From Atrichornis clamosus (lineage: Eukaryota; Chordata; Aves; Passeriformes; Menuridae), in contig WBMZ01009466.1 in assembly GCA_013400975.1 (NCBI GenBank), positions 62,001 to 126,000 of the forward strand: a DNA stretch of 64,000 nucleotides, in the 5' to 3' direction. This document shows positions 1 through 11,700 of the stretch, in pieces. The translations under genes and the position numbers were made by a program. The notes below the pieces were generated by a model, which made no database searches, was not told the DNA's origin, and was given only the letters and a program-made list of their open reading frames with translations. Every line of letters starts with the position of its first letter. Position 1 is the first letter of the stretch.

Positions 1-155
1 AAGAAAAATAAAATTTAGTTAATCTGTCCAAGAGTTACTTTATGTAATCTTTACACCTGTGTGCTTGTGAAATTTGGAAGGATAAACATACACATTAAAT
101 GTTAGGTTAATTGTTTAGGCATTTTTAAATGCTGAAAATTTGCTTCTGATCTTCA
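1..155. other. AT-rich flank, no feature seen
   Basis: This is AT-rich sequence with no ORF or recognisable repeat. It ends at the GAAAG target-site copy that precedes the first LTR. Confidence 0.6.
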
Positions 156-1168
156 GAAAGTGTATTGGGTTTGCACGGCCTGGTTTTTGGTAGCAGGGGT
201 GCTACAGGGCTTCTGTGAGAAGGTGCCAGAAGCTTCCTCAGTCCAGCAGAGACAATCCCTGGTGGCTTTAAAGATGGCCAAAGCTGGGCCAATTAGCAAT
301 TGTGGCAATTACTGATGGTGGTAATGTCTCTGTGATAACATATTTAAGAAGAATGAAAAACAAAATGTTGCTGTGCAGTTGTAATTGCAGCTGGAAAAGA
401 GCGGAGTGAGAACATGTGAGAAGAAAAACCCTGCAGACACCAAGGTCAGTGAAGAAGGAGGGAGAGGTGGTGCTGCAGGCACTGGAGCTGCCTCTGCAGC
501 CCGTGGTGAAGGCCATGGTGAAGAAGCTGTGGTCCACAGGGATGCAGAGATCCCCTGCAGCCTGTGGAGGAGCTCACGCCAGAGCAGATGGATGCCTGAG
601 AGGAGGCTGTGACCCTGTGGGAAGCCCATGGAGAGAGGAGTTCCTTCTGGCGCAGCCTGTTCATGAAGTACTGCACCTGTGCAGGTGTGACCCACACTAC
701 AGCAGTCTGCGGAGGAATGTTGCCAGTGGGATGGACTCACATTGGAGAAGTTCATGGAGAACTGTCTCCTGTGGTGAGGGACCCCACGGTGCAGCAGGGG
801 AAATGACTCCTCTCCCTGAGCAGTGGCAGAAACCACAGGTGATGAACTGACCATAACCCTTCTTCCCTGTCTCCCTGCACCGCTGGGGAAGGAGGTAGAG
901 CTGAAGAAGGAGGGAGGGGTGGGGGGCAGGTGTTTTGAAGGTTTTGTTTTAATTCTCATTATCCTGCTCTGATTTTGTTAGTAATAAATTCAATTAATAT
1001 CTCTGAGCTGAGACTGTTTTCCCATGATGGTATGTGATGAGTGATCTCTCCCAGTCCTTATCTCAATGCATGAATCCTTCATTACATTTTCTCTCCCCTT
1101 ATCTGGCTGAGAGTGAGTGGCTTTAGTGAGTACCTGGCATTCAGCCAGAGTCAACCCACTACAGAAAG
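156..1168 (+). mobile_element. Solo LTR 1, avian ERVL-type, with target-site duplication
   Basis: A 1003-bp solo long terminal repeat occupies 161-1163. It starts TGTATTGGGTTTGC and ends CCACTACA, so it has canonical TG...CA ends. It is flanked by a perfect 5-bp direct repeat, GAAAG, at 156-160 and 1164-1168; a 5-bp duplication fits ERVL-type (class III) integration. The middle (about 430-850) is GC-richer than the surroundings. A polyadenylation signal AATAAA lies at 983-988 and a pyrimidine-rich 3' part follows. No gag, pol or env sequence and no partner LTR in the same orientation is present, so this is the product of LTR-LTR recombination. A diverged copy in the opposite orientation lies at 15746-16780. 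The long ORFs read through this block on both strands are incidental. The exact family name was not checked. Confidence 0.9.
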
Positions 1169-4100
1169 TTTAGCCTTATTCTACTTAGGTTTTTTTATTC
1201 TCCCTACTTTACCAAAACGATTTTGTGAGGCCCAGATAGCATAATAAACTTTTCTGCTTTCATTATAATATGTTATATTGTTCAAGAACTGTTGAAGGGC
1301 CTATAAAACAGGCATTGTAATATTTCACACTATTCTCTTGATTATCATGTCACTATTACATCAGATTGCATTGTACCAGGTTTATTTTGGAAATGGCTTG
1401 TGTGTTCTGTAATTATTATTGCACATGTTTCTAGAGCTTTTGTTCAACATGTTAAAACGGAATATATTAATCACTTGATCATTGTGCAGCTAATTTCTGC
1501 TCTTGGCTCTGTAATCTAAATCCAGAGTAGCTTCATTTGCTACTTTCTGACCAGAAAATAGCACACTAATATTTTTCCTATAATGTTCAGACTACTGTAA
1601 GATTCGTTTGATCTGCCATAATAGCTCTTTTATATTAATACCTTAGTAAGTGTTTCCAGACAAATGATGCCCTCATTAAATGCAGGAGATCATAGAAAGG
1701 GTCTTAATGGTCCTGTGCAGCTTCTAGAACATTAAGAATGTCCTTGAAATATTGTGGAAGCTCATGCAAATCCTGGCTCTGTGCCTCTCCATTTCAATAT
1801 ATGAGATTTGAGAATGTGGCAATGCAAATGTGTTGGTTTAAAAAGTTGGGACTTTGTTCCCTCAGAGATGCCTTAAAGAAATAAGCAATTGTGTTTGAAT
1901 CTCAAATGTATTATCACAGTAGTTAATTTGGTTAATTTTTAGTTTTATATTTGTGTCCTCATCAGACCAGAAGCATAATATTGTTGTAAACATTGTAATG
2001 TTCAGATACTAATATTCATTTAGATCTACAAAACAAACTGTGCCTCTGAAAGAACACAAAATCCTTATTACAGGAATAAAGATCTAGTTCAACTTTTCCA
2101 GAAATCTGAGTTTGTAAGGGGAAGGAGAAGGGTGCTTCTTAATTGATTTGGGTTTTTTGAGATTTGGCAGTGTATGTTTGTTAATGTGTTTGTGGCATCT
2201 ATTTCCTTATTTCTCCAAGCAGTGAAACTGATGGAAGCTGAAGCTCTGCTGAATGCATTGAGAGACTGGGTTACCCATTGCCTGCCATTGTCGCACTAAG
2301 AAAGTGCTGTCTTGTTTTCAGTTTATGGGAAATGGCAATGCCAGGGCATGGGAGCATGTGCAATAAGAATCTGAGATGAAGGGAAGGAATATAAGGAAAA
2401 AGCAACCTAATGCATGGCAAAACATCTGTCATGGGGAGCACCATCACAGCTCCATGGATGCTTTCACAGTCAGTTCTGCCTTCAGGAATGGCTGGTTTGA
2501 TATTGTATGAGCAACATGGCGTCTGAACACCAGGGATATGCACTTAGGACAGAAGGAAATTATTATATGAACCTTTTTTTTCTATTCTAAGCCTTAATTT
2601 CAATTCTAGCCAAACACTATAATAACCCTTGTTCTTATGTTGTTATGTGCAAAGTTTCAAACTAGTCATCAGTTTCGGTCTCTCATGAAAAATCAGCCTT
2701 TCCTCCAGTTTTACTGCTTTGCTGTATCAAATGATTCACGAATGCTTCCTGAAATATCATTAAAATGTGGGAGGAACTGCAAGGTTACTTTGCATCCTGA
2801 AAAAGACAAAGAGGGTTATAATGCATTAAAGGATACTGCTTTTGCCATCTCCAAAGCCTGACCCTTCTGTACAGTCTGAAGCTTCACACGGCTATTTTTT
2901 CTGCAGTGAAGTATGTAAACAGTTGACTTTAATTCTGCTCAGTGCCTGGGCTTCTATTCCATGTGATGTTATTTCTCCATCAGATTAACTGTGTCCTTTT
3001 TAGATTGTATAAATCACAGTTTATCAGAAAGGACAATGGAAAGACACTTTGTACAGAGGGAATTTGGTATGCAGAAATAATCTTTTGCAGACTAAAAGCT
3101 GCATAATTCAAATTATATGTTTAGTCACAGAATGTTCTTGATTCAAATGAACAGAATGTAACATACTTACAATGCCAAAAACCTGACAGACGTTATAGAC
3201 ATTCTTTGAGCTGCAGAGTGAAAAGGAAAGTATGTGAAATGGGGACATGGAAAAACAGTTGATATACAGCAACCCTTAGCAGAAGGACTAACACAAGGTA
3301 TAGGTGCTCCAAAGGCTAGCTGAAAAGAGAGTAATGCAAGGTAAAAATAAATTTTTTAAAAAGCTATAAATTGGCTGGTACTATTTCAGTGAGGACAAGA
3401 CAAGTTGTACTTGTAGCCTTACAAGTAACATGTAAGGCTGACTTTTTATGTGATACTGGAATATCTCACACGCTCGTGTCTGTGCAAAACACAGTCTTCT
3501 GTGGCAACAAGTTTGTGGGCTTTAAAAAAACCCCTATACACTACTTCTCATGGCTGCATGTTTTGAATGTAAATTTTATTCTACTCCTAGCAATATTTTC
3601 AAATAAACCCTGAGATGTATACTGACTGCCTTAAGGGAGCAATACTTGCAATCTAAAGAAACCAATAAAACCAGAGAAAAGTGAAAAGGTAGAAGGCAAA
3701 AATTTCAGTGAATAGTTTATTTCAGCTAACACGAGGTAGTTTTAGAAAAATTACAAACAAACAGCTGAAATGTGGAAAAGAAACAGCACAAAATGTCCAC
3801 AGGCTTACATTGCTTTTCCTCGCTTCTATTTTTTTTTTTTTTCCTTCAGGTGAACATATTCTGGAAGAATAAAATTATTGCTAATGTTTTGTTCAGGAAC
3901 TTATAATTTAGACCTGGACAGCTTACTAAGATTTGAGCTGCTGGACTCTTTGGAGCTAGGAATAGAAACAGATGCTTCTATCTTTGACAATTTTCTGATT
4001 TTTACTTTAAAAATTGAGCTGTTTCCCTGAAGATTTGACAAAAGAAGCCTTGTCCACTCATTTAATTTCCAAATATTCTCTAAGCAGTACATATTCGGTA

Positions 4101-6000
4101 AGTACTTGGATACCTTTTTTTCTCTTTTTGACTTCCATTTTCTTCTAGAACATGTTGTGGCTATTGGTAACTATGCAGGGATTTTTGGCTTTCTCTCATC
4201 TCCATTCAGCAGCACCAAGTAACATCTCTGTCTACCCTTATCCCATTTTAAGTGAATGCTGCTATAGTTTGCATTGCCTGCTTCTATAAAGAGTTGAACT
4301 ATTATAACTATCCTGAAAATAGAGCTGTTGTCCACTGATTTGCAGTATCAATATTAATCTATATCAGGCCTAGGTATATTATAAGTAAAAAACCATTATT
4401 TTTGGAGATTCCATGTTTGTCACCTTTTTATAATTCTCTAAGCATGAGGCATAGCCAATGATGTTATTTTTGTTAGAAAATTAGAGGGTTTTTTCCCCAG
4501 GTGTCCTTATTCCATTTATTTGCAAGCTTTCTGCAGGAAGCTTCTGATCAGTAAGTCAAATTGCTTCTCCTCCAAGGCCATTTATAACAGTTTAAGGGAC
4601 CTCCAGGGCATCATGAAGAGTGCTGTAAATCCTCACTCTTGCAGAAATCAGAAAGTTTGCAAAACTTCCCATATATAAGAGATCTCAGAACTTTGTTGAA
4701 CATCTGAGATTACACATCTGATTCTCATAATGTTAAAACAGAAGTTATGAGTGGAGAAAGAAGTTGGTAGAAATAGTTTTGTTGCCTTTGTTAACAGGGA
4801 ACACAGGTTTTCTGCTTATGGTGTAGATTTCAGAATTGCCTAATTATTGAGTTCCTCATCACAGGTTATTGGAAAATGTGCCTCTGTGGGTCTAAAATTG
4901 GTATCATAGGTTGTTTCTTATTTAAATTTTACATTTGAAAGTGTTAGTGGGAACCAAATTTCTGAAAGAGAGACAAAGCAATGTGGAGTGACGGCAGTAT
5001 CTGTACTGCTCTAAACAGCCCCATGGTGCAGCAAGCAGAGTCCACAATGCTTATCTGGAATAGCAATAAAAGATAATATTTTTCCAAGGAAGACCTTGCA
5101 TGGGTGTCTCTTGAACCAGCAGTTTGTGATCACCTTAGCATGGCACTTGAATGAAAGCCAAAATGAGATAGTTTGAGTAAATTTAATTAATCTCTTTTAT
5201 CCAAGAAGAGATGAAGTATTTGTCATAAGTTCTCTACTGATTTTTCACTGTAATATTTCAAGTTAATCAGAAGCTAATGGAAAAGAACGTCAACTCCTAC
5301 ATTCGATTGATAAACAGCGTGCTACTGCAGTCCTGACAGTTCATAAAAGTTTGCCCTCATGATGAAAATAAATTTTAAATTTTATTTTAATCAGGACTTT
5401 AGAAACAGTTGGCAGAGACTATCAAAGTAACATCTTCAGTTGCAACAGTCTTTTTAAATGATGGGTGTTCTGGAGGTCACCTTGTTCAGCCTAAGATTTT
5501 ATGAGTTATTTTTTACTAAATAAGAAAAGCTATATTTTTGAGACTGAATTCAAAACATATTGGGAAAAAACAATTGGGTTTTCATGAATTGTAATCTCTT
5601 GATTCAGTGTTTTACAGGAATTATACATGGAAAGGAATAGTAGGGAACTCCATGAAATTATTGTGACAGCTGAAATCAAAATAGCAATAGCTTCGAAAAA
5701 TACACTTTTGAAAAATATTTTTTCTTTTCAGAGCTGATTGAACATACTGAGTGAAGCATGAAGTTTCATAATTTTCAGTGTGTGATCAGTAAACTATTTT
5801 AATTTGGCACATTTGACACTGACGTTCTTGTTTGCAAAAAGAATACCACTAATTAGAGACAGTGTAATTAAACAGCCTAATTAGCATTAAGGTTTCGGCA
5901 AAGATTGAACAGTTTTTGTTGTGTGCGTATTTTTGCCAAGCCACAGACAGCTTTTTATTTTTCCTTCATGATCCTAAGGTTATAAGCAAAAACAATAGAA
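1169..6000. other. Non-repetitive AT-rich sequence
   Basis: No gene or recognisable transposon was seen. Every ORF is under about 95 codons and none resembles a known domain. Small items are a 14-T tract at 3829-3842 leading into TTCCTTCAG (splice-acceptor-like, but followed by only about 19 open codons and no donor), and a near-perfect 20-bp palindrome at 4524-4543. The TAATTA-rich stretch around 5850-5890 could bind homeodomain proteins, but that is common in AT-rich DNA. Confidence 0.5.
4524..4543. repeat. Near-perfect 20-bp palindrome centred on CTGCAG
   Basis: The sequence reads AAGCTTTCTGCAGGAAGCTT. It is self-complementary except for one symmetric pair (position 7 against 14, T opposite G, which would still pair as a wobble in RNA). 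It lies outside any recognised repeat. Palindromes of this size do arise by chance, so function is unproven. Confidence 0.6.
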
Positions 6001-6600
6001 AGATATACGAAAAAACAGAGAGAGAAAAGACACCCTTTTCAGCCCTTCTGGAAACCAGGGTTTTGCATTAGAGTGCAGCCTGAGAGGAGAACTGCAGATT
6101 TATGAAGATCAGGTTTTTCCTCTGAACTCAAAGGTGTTTTCTCTGGAGATGGGTGCTGCTTCAAGCTCTGAAGAGACAGTGTCTCACTCACGACAACAGG
6201 TTTCCCTCTGAACTTCCATGAATTTTGCACCAGTCGCACACCTCTGTGTGCCTTGAGAGCCTTACAAGGCAGAAGACTGATAAGAAGCTCAGGTCCTCTT
6301 TTTCCTTGCCTGGGGGAGATGTTGAAATTGCTCCCTGACACCGCAGGAGCCACTGCCTCGAGGTGCTCAGGCAGCAGCAGGGATATGCAGGTCTCCTGCC
6401 TGCTCAGAGTGCCAGGGTCTGGGGTGGCTGTGCATGCCCCCTGCTCTGGCAAGAGTTGGCCAGGGGTACTTCGGCTATAGTGGCCCAGTGTTTCACTACG
6501 CTATGGCAAGTAGCAGGCCCTTATGTGACAAGGAACTTTATTTCACTCTGCTTAGGTGTTTCCAAATTACCCCGTACGAAGCCCGAATGCTGAGATGAAG
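6001..6600. other. GC-richer block with a 137-codon ORF on the minus strand
   Basis: This 600-bp stretch is visibly richer in G and C than either flank and carries overlapping ORFs on both strands. The longest is 137 codons on the minus strand (6039-6452). Its product is proline- and serine-rich with no signal peptide, membrane segment or known motif that I recognise. No splice sites, TG/CA ends or target-site duplication define a boundary. It could be an untranslated or lncRNA exon, an old unrecognised repeat, or simply a composition fluctuation. I assign no function. Confidence 0.35.
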
Positions 6601-6803
6601 GGTTTTTTCCAAATCTTTCCAACTCTCTCTATCATCAGTACTGAAAAAAGAAGAATAAGGTAAAAATCTGCTTAAACAATGCTATTCCTGACAGTAGGGG
6701 GTTATTTTATATCTTTATTTGCAAAATGGCTAAGAGCATTGTTACTTTTTGCCTAGCAAAAAGTGGTCTGAAGCATGTTCATCTGGTTTGCTTAGCATTA
6801 TCG

Positions 6804-7387
6804 ACTACTGTAGTGGTTTGGCCTTGGCTGGGTGCCAGGTGCCCACTACGGCGCTCTATCACGCCCCTTCCTTGTGGGGTAGGGGAGAGAATAAACAACT
6901 CGTAGGTTGAGATAAAAGCAGTTTACTAATAGCAAAAAAGAGGGAACAAAGCAAGAGTTTGCGCGCGCAAGCAGAAAGAGAAGTTAATCTCTACTTCCCA
7001 TCAGCGAGTGATGTTCGGACACTTCCCGGGAAGCAGGGTCTCAGCACGCGTAATGGTTCCTCTGGAAGGCAGACATTTCAGAGCAACGAATGCCCCCGCC
7101 TTCCTCCTCTCTCCCTGGACTTTTATATCTGAGTTGACGTCACATGGTATGGAATATCCCTTTGGCTGATTTGAGTCAGCTGGCCTGGCTGTGTTCCCTC
7201 CCAGGATCTTGCCCACTCCCAGCCCTCCTGATGGGGGGAAGGAGTGTCAGAGGGACAACACTTCTCAGCAGTAGCCAAAACACTGGCATGTTATCAACAG
7301 CCTTCCAGCTACCAGTGCAAAGCACAGCACTGTGAGGACTGCTAAGGGAAAGGTGAACTCTCTCTTGGTCAGACCCAATACAACTAC
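6804..7387 (-). mobile_element. Solo LTR 2, avian ERVL-type, minus strand, perfect TSD
   Basis: A 574-bp solo LTR occupies 6809-7382 and reads on the minus strand. On the minus strand it starts TGTATTGGGTCTG and ends AAACCACTACA. A perfect 5-bp target-site duplication, ACTAC, lies at 6804-6808 and 7383-7387. Several CpGs survive (for example the GCGCGCGC run near 6961), the TSD is exact and the promoter motifs are intact, all suggesting a younger insertion than the other LTRs. Its promoter region resembles that of the LTR at 30931-31509, so the two are related but distinct subfamilies. No internal retroviral sequence remains. The ORFs inside are incidental. Confidence 0.9.
7121..7165 (-). promoter_or_regulatory. 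LTR core promoter module: CCAAAGGG box, CRE, TATA box
   Basis: Reading on the minus strand, the order is CCAAAGGG (7158-7165), the perfect palindromic cAMP-response element TGACGTCA (7135-7142), then ATATAAAA (7121-7128). CRE and TATA are 6 bp apart. The same order with degraded motifs occurs in the LTR at about 31164-31208. A CRE is bound by CREB/ATF family factors, so this LTR could have been an inducible promoter for transcription toward lower coordinates. Activity today is inferred from motif integrity only. Confidence 0.65.
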
Positions 7388-8612
7388 TCACAGTTTGAAT
7401 GTTCAAACCTTCATATGTAACTACTTTGGTACAGGAGAAAAGGAAAATATTATGCATGGTACTGATCCTGCTTTATCTTTGAACACAGAATAAAGTCCTT
7501 TTGTTTAAGTATAAAGTACAAATGTTTACCTTGGAGCCTTGCATAATTTTAATTAAAACACAAAGTCATGCCTTTGAACCTCTACCTCTGAGTCATATAA
7601 AATGAAATCTCAAAATTAAAATTTCTGTGAATTGTAGTTTGTTTTGCTCTGTTGCTAATCTTAATCAACACACTGCAGGTTAGTCCCATTTATAGTTTTC
7701 TGCCTGATCTTTTTCATACTCATTCTGTGATCAGTTTTGGTCATGTTTCAGCACCTAGCTAATTCTGATTAGCATTACAATCTAGTACAATAAAAGCAGT
7801 TTAATCAGAAATTGCAAATGAACCTCAACCACATCTAGTATAATCAGCTATTTTGCTGACATTGCTTCAGTGCAGGATTGTCAAGCACAGAATGAATTAG
7901 CTATATGTATGAATAGCTTTAGGACATATTTGATACAGATTTAGATGAGAATTTGCATAAACAGCAGTTAAAACTTAATTAAAATTTAAAATCCTGTTGT
8001 ATGCTTCTAAGGTTGAACAATTTTTGCTAAATTTAATGATGAGAGAATCTGTCCTCAAACAATTCTTTCCACTTTCTCAATTTGTCATAAGCACAATCTC
8101 TTACATTGATTATGTAGACAGTTGCTATAGATTCTAAGCATCACAATAATTTACAGTGGGTCTAACTACTAAATGTCCATGGTACAGCACTTCATGAATT
8201 TTTTATTTATATTTTTTAATTTTAGAACTAACAAATTTACTTCAGTATGGAGCATCTTGTCCTATTTAAAAATTACTTAGCACTGATGACCCATTACAAG
8301 AATCATATGTTTTATTAAACTCAAGAGTCTGAGTAAGGAAGAGTAGGCAGAAATTTTAATTTGTTTACCTTAGCAGACTTAAAAAGAAAGAAACAGAATG
8401 CTAAGCATTAAAGAAACCTAACAAACTGGAATGTTGGATTAGTTTCAAAAACATTCAATAGAGTCTGGATTATGAATAGTTTTCAAATAATATGAACAAA
8501 ATTTTGGCTGAGAGACTAGTTTATTATAATAATTTTCCTTCCCTTTCTCCTATTGATCTAAAGAAAAAATATTTATTCCTTTGTAATATTAATATTTCAG
8601 TTCTATTTATTG
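7388..8612. other. Non-repetitive AT-rich sequence
   Basis: No ORF of note, no RNA gene and no transposon was recognised. Composition is strongly AT. Confidence 0.5.
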
Positions 8613-8615
8613 ACA

Positions 8616-8748
8616 CTGAGATTAACTCAGTTGGTTAGAGCATGGTGCTAAGGTTGTGGATTTGATACCTGTATGAGCCATTTAATTAGGAGTTGAACTC
8701 GATCCTTGTGGGTCCCTTCCAATTCAGAATATTCTATGGTTCTGTGGT
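8616..8748 (+). mobile_element. tRNA-Ile-derived SINE with CR1-like 3' tail (TguSINE1-like)
   Basis: The 5' half (about 8616-8681) matches tRNA-Ile. The A box region reads TTAACTCAGTTGG, followed by TTAGAGCATGGTGCTA, then a B box region GGATTTGATACC and an acceptor end TATGAGCCA. The 3' half (about 8682-8748) matches the CR1 3' end: a TTGAACTCGATCC segment, then GTCCCTTCCAATTC and ATTCTATGGTTCTGTG. This tRNA-Ile plus CR1-tail layout is that of the passerine SINE known as TguSINE1, mobilised by the CR1 LINE. Compared with a normal tRNA-Ile, about 9 nt are missing after GTGCTA, removing most of the anticodon and the 3' side of its stem, so it cannot be a working tRNA. The target-site duplication is not evident. 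Confidence 0.85.
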
Positions 8749-11700
8749 TAATACATCCATCTGGAGTCTTGAATTTGTGTTGTCAGAGCAAAATGTCTGA
8801 AACTAAATGCTGTCTACAGTAAAAATCTCGTCATATATGTGGCAAAATGTCTGAAGTCTTTTGTAAATTTAAGTGCAAATTAATCTTTTTTATATTAATA
8901 TATTATTATATTAATTATATTAATCATATATACAAGTAAGGATACTCTCTTTTCAGAGTGTTATATTCTCCATGGAGTTGACAGAAGTAAGCAGAATGCC
9001 TACTGAGCAATAGGCCACATATTTTATATAAAACACCTGTGAAAGTCAATACAACTTGGACCAAACCTTCCCATTCAAATGCTCATTGCCTTTCAAAACC
9101 CATTGCACTGTCATTATCATTCAAAAAAATCTCACCAGATAAAAGCCTGAAAAGAATGTTTTCATATTGACATTTTTTTCATATGAGATAACAATATTTT
9201 AAATTGTGAAGGAGATTTTCCTTACAGATAACAAAGTTAATAAATAGACATTTTAATAAAAATTCTAAAATTCTAAAATACAGTAATATACAGTAATAAG
9301 CAGCTTTTTTTCAAAGATACATGTTTTAATTATTTTTATAACACAATGTGTTCTGAATGTATTCTACACATATTTAAGCAGAAAAGCTTCCAGCTGTGCA
9401 GGTGGATTTCAAAATTTACAAAATTGTAGTACAGAATTGCACTGAAGAGCCGCATTTGGATTATAAAACCACGTTATTAAGCCATTGCATGACTAAACAG
9501 AGTCAAGAAAAAATAACTTCCTCCTCAAGATCCACAAGCTTATAACACCAAGTATTATCCTAACTAACGGATAAAAAGATAAAAGAAATGGAAATAATGC
9601 AGTGTTTATAGGAATGGTAGTAAGTTCTTTGTTTTTTGTTTCTGGTTTCTTGCTCTTGATGCAGAAACAAGTCAGAGGGCTGGCATTTGTTCTGTTGGTT
9701 CTTCTCACTCTGCCTTTTTTTAGTTTTGGGAGATAGAAGCACCATGCAATTTGGCACTGAGAAAAATGTCTGGGGAGAAATTGGATAGTTTCATTTTATT
9801 CCTGTATTATTTTAAAGGTAACCTGTATCACTAGCTCACAAGCAACAATATCTATGTAACATAAATTGCAGTCTTGTATGTTATTTTGGCAGGGAAGTTA
9901 ATATGACTGTGCTTTATTTTTCAATCTTTAACATTATATTTGATCTCTTAGGCAAAGAATACTAGAAAAACACGGATAGGAAAATTTTTTCCTCTATTGT
10001 AGCACAAATTAAAAAATAACCACAAGAAAAATTCCTTTGCTCCAATCATGTACATATATCAGTACTGAGAGAAAATGAAGACTTTATAGAAGCAGAGGCT
10101 CTTTTGACCATTTCCAGTCTATGTGTGAACAATTTGAAAATTGCACTTGCACTGGGAGTTTTGTTTGACTTACAAGACTTACTCTGTGATTCTTTTAGCA
10201 GATCTTTCCTTTCATCCTTCTACTCTTGGCAAGTTTGATTATTTTTATATGTTGTGCCCTTGTGCTCCAACACAAAATCTTTTGACTCAAATTCAGTATT
10301 CTCTAGGTCTTGAAAATACACTTGATATAGCATCTTAGTACTCATAACACTTTTCATTTTAAAGAAGGAAAACAGCCTGAATTGCATATCCAGTCTGTTT
10401 GCATGTTGAAGGCTTTGTCGTTTTGTTTGTTTTTGAGTTAAGATATGTTTTCCTGTTTTCAATGTTTATCCCTCACTTTCTCTAAGCTTTTTCTCATTGT
10501 TTACACCACAGAGTTTTAGTATTTGTACCTAGAATTTTCTTGCTTTTGCTTCTCAGCTTTTTTCATTGTCCTTTTTCTTAAAAATCCTTTAGTGAAATGC
10601 CTACATGGACATGCACTCTATAAATACTTTTTTGCCAAAGCAGGCTACAGGCTTTTCTGATGGGAGTAGGGTGGGAAGGGGGAATAGAGCGTTAGGGAAT
10701 AAACTTGTTGTTCCACCTACCAAATATAGCAAAAAGAGGATAATTCCTTCTCTCTTGTACCGAGTGAACAGTAGCTGGTTAGTCTCCTGCTTTCCATGTG
10801 CACATTTTCAGTGACGTTTGACACAACCAAAAGCAATATCAACTGGTATGCCATTAACATAAAACAGTACAAATCATAATGGTGAAACATAGTGGAGTGA
10901 AAAAAGAAAGTAATTGGGATCTGATTGACTCACCCTCTTAAGCTATTAAAATTTGGTTTACTTTCTTTTTTTCCATCTTTTAATTTCCTTATGCTAGGTA
11001 ACAGAACTTTGGACTTCATTCCTTTGTTATATAAAGCAGTCCAATCTCTTTGTGGTTTAAAACATTTCCTGCTAATAACAGTGAATAGACACTTTTCCTT
11101 TTTGTACCTGCAGTATTTAAAACTGAATGTTTTTATTTCAGTCTGATTCTTCCTGTCAGACCTATTCTAAAACAGAAAAACTGATACTTTGTTAGATAAT
11201 ATACATGACTTTGGAAACTTGCAGAGCAGTTTTGGTCAAGTGTGGCTTGACTATTTTTATTTTAAGTCATGTGAAATTCTCTAGAGGTGGTATAACTAGA
11301 TACTGTTCTTAATAGATAATTTGAAAGTCTGAATAAAAAACCATTAAAGTGTTGTTATATGCAACAAATATTTTTCTTATCTACTTCTGACCAATAAAGT
11401 TAGAAATTGTTACATTTTAAAGTACTTGAGAATAACGTCTGTTACTTGTTCATAGCATGAGAAGTATATGTAAAAATAATCTTTTGTTTCTCTCCTACAG
11501 GTTTGTGACATCATAATAAATATATGCACTCATAAATATGAATGCATATATTGAGGGAGATTAGTATGTAATTACAAGCTTTCAATTCCTAAGGAAAATT
11601 ACAAATGTTTATGGGGGGGTTTTAAAATTATTTTTTATTACCCATATTTTGGTGGTTCTGAAATAATTTGAATTTGTTAAATAAGGTCCAGTGAGAAAAA

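Noticed and set aside
309..959. 216-codon ORF on the minus strand, and 144-codon plus ORF overlapping it
   Set aside because: Both lie wholly inside the solo LTR at 161-1163, which is noncoding. GC-richness there suppresses stop codons. No domain is recognisable.
3829..3900. Exon after the T14 tract and CTTCAG
   Set aside because: The frame closes after about 19 codons and no donor site follows. Poly-T plus CAG is common in this DNA.
8616..8690. Functional tRNA-Ile gene
   Set aside because: Part of the anticodon and its 3' stem is missing, the arms carry mismatches, and a CR1 tail follows directly. It is a SINE head.
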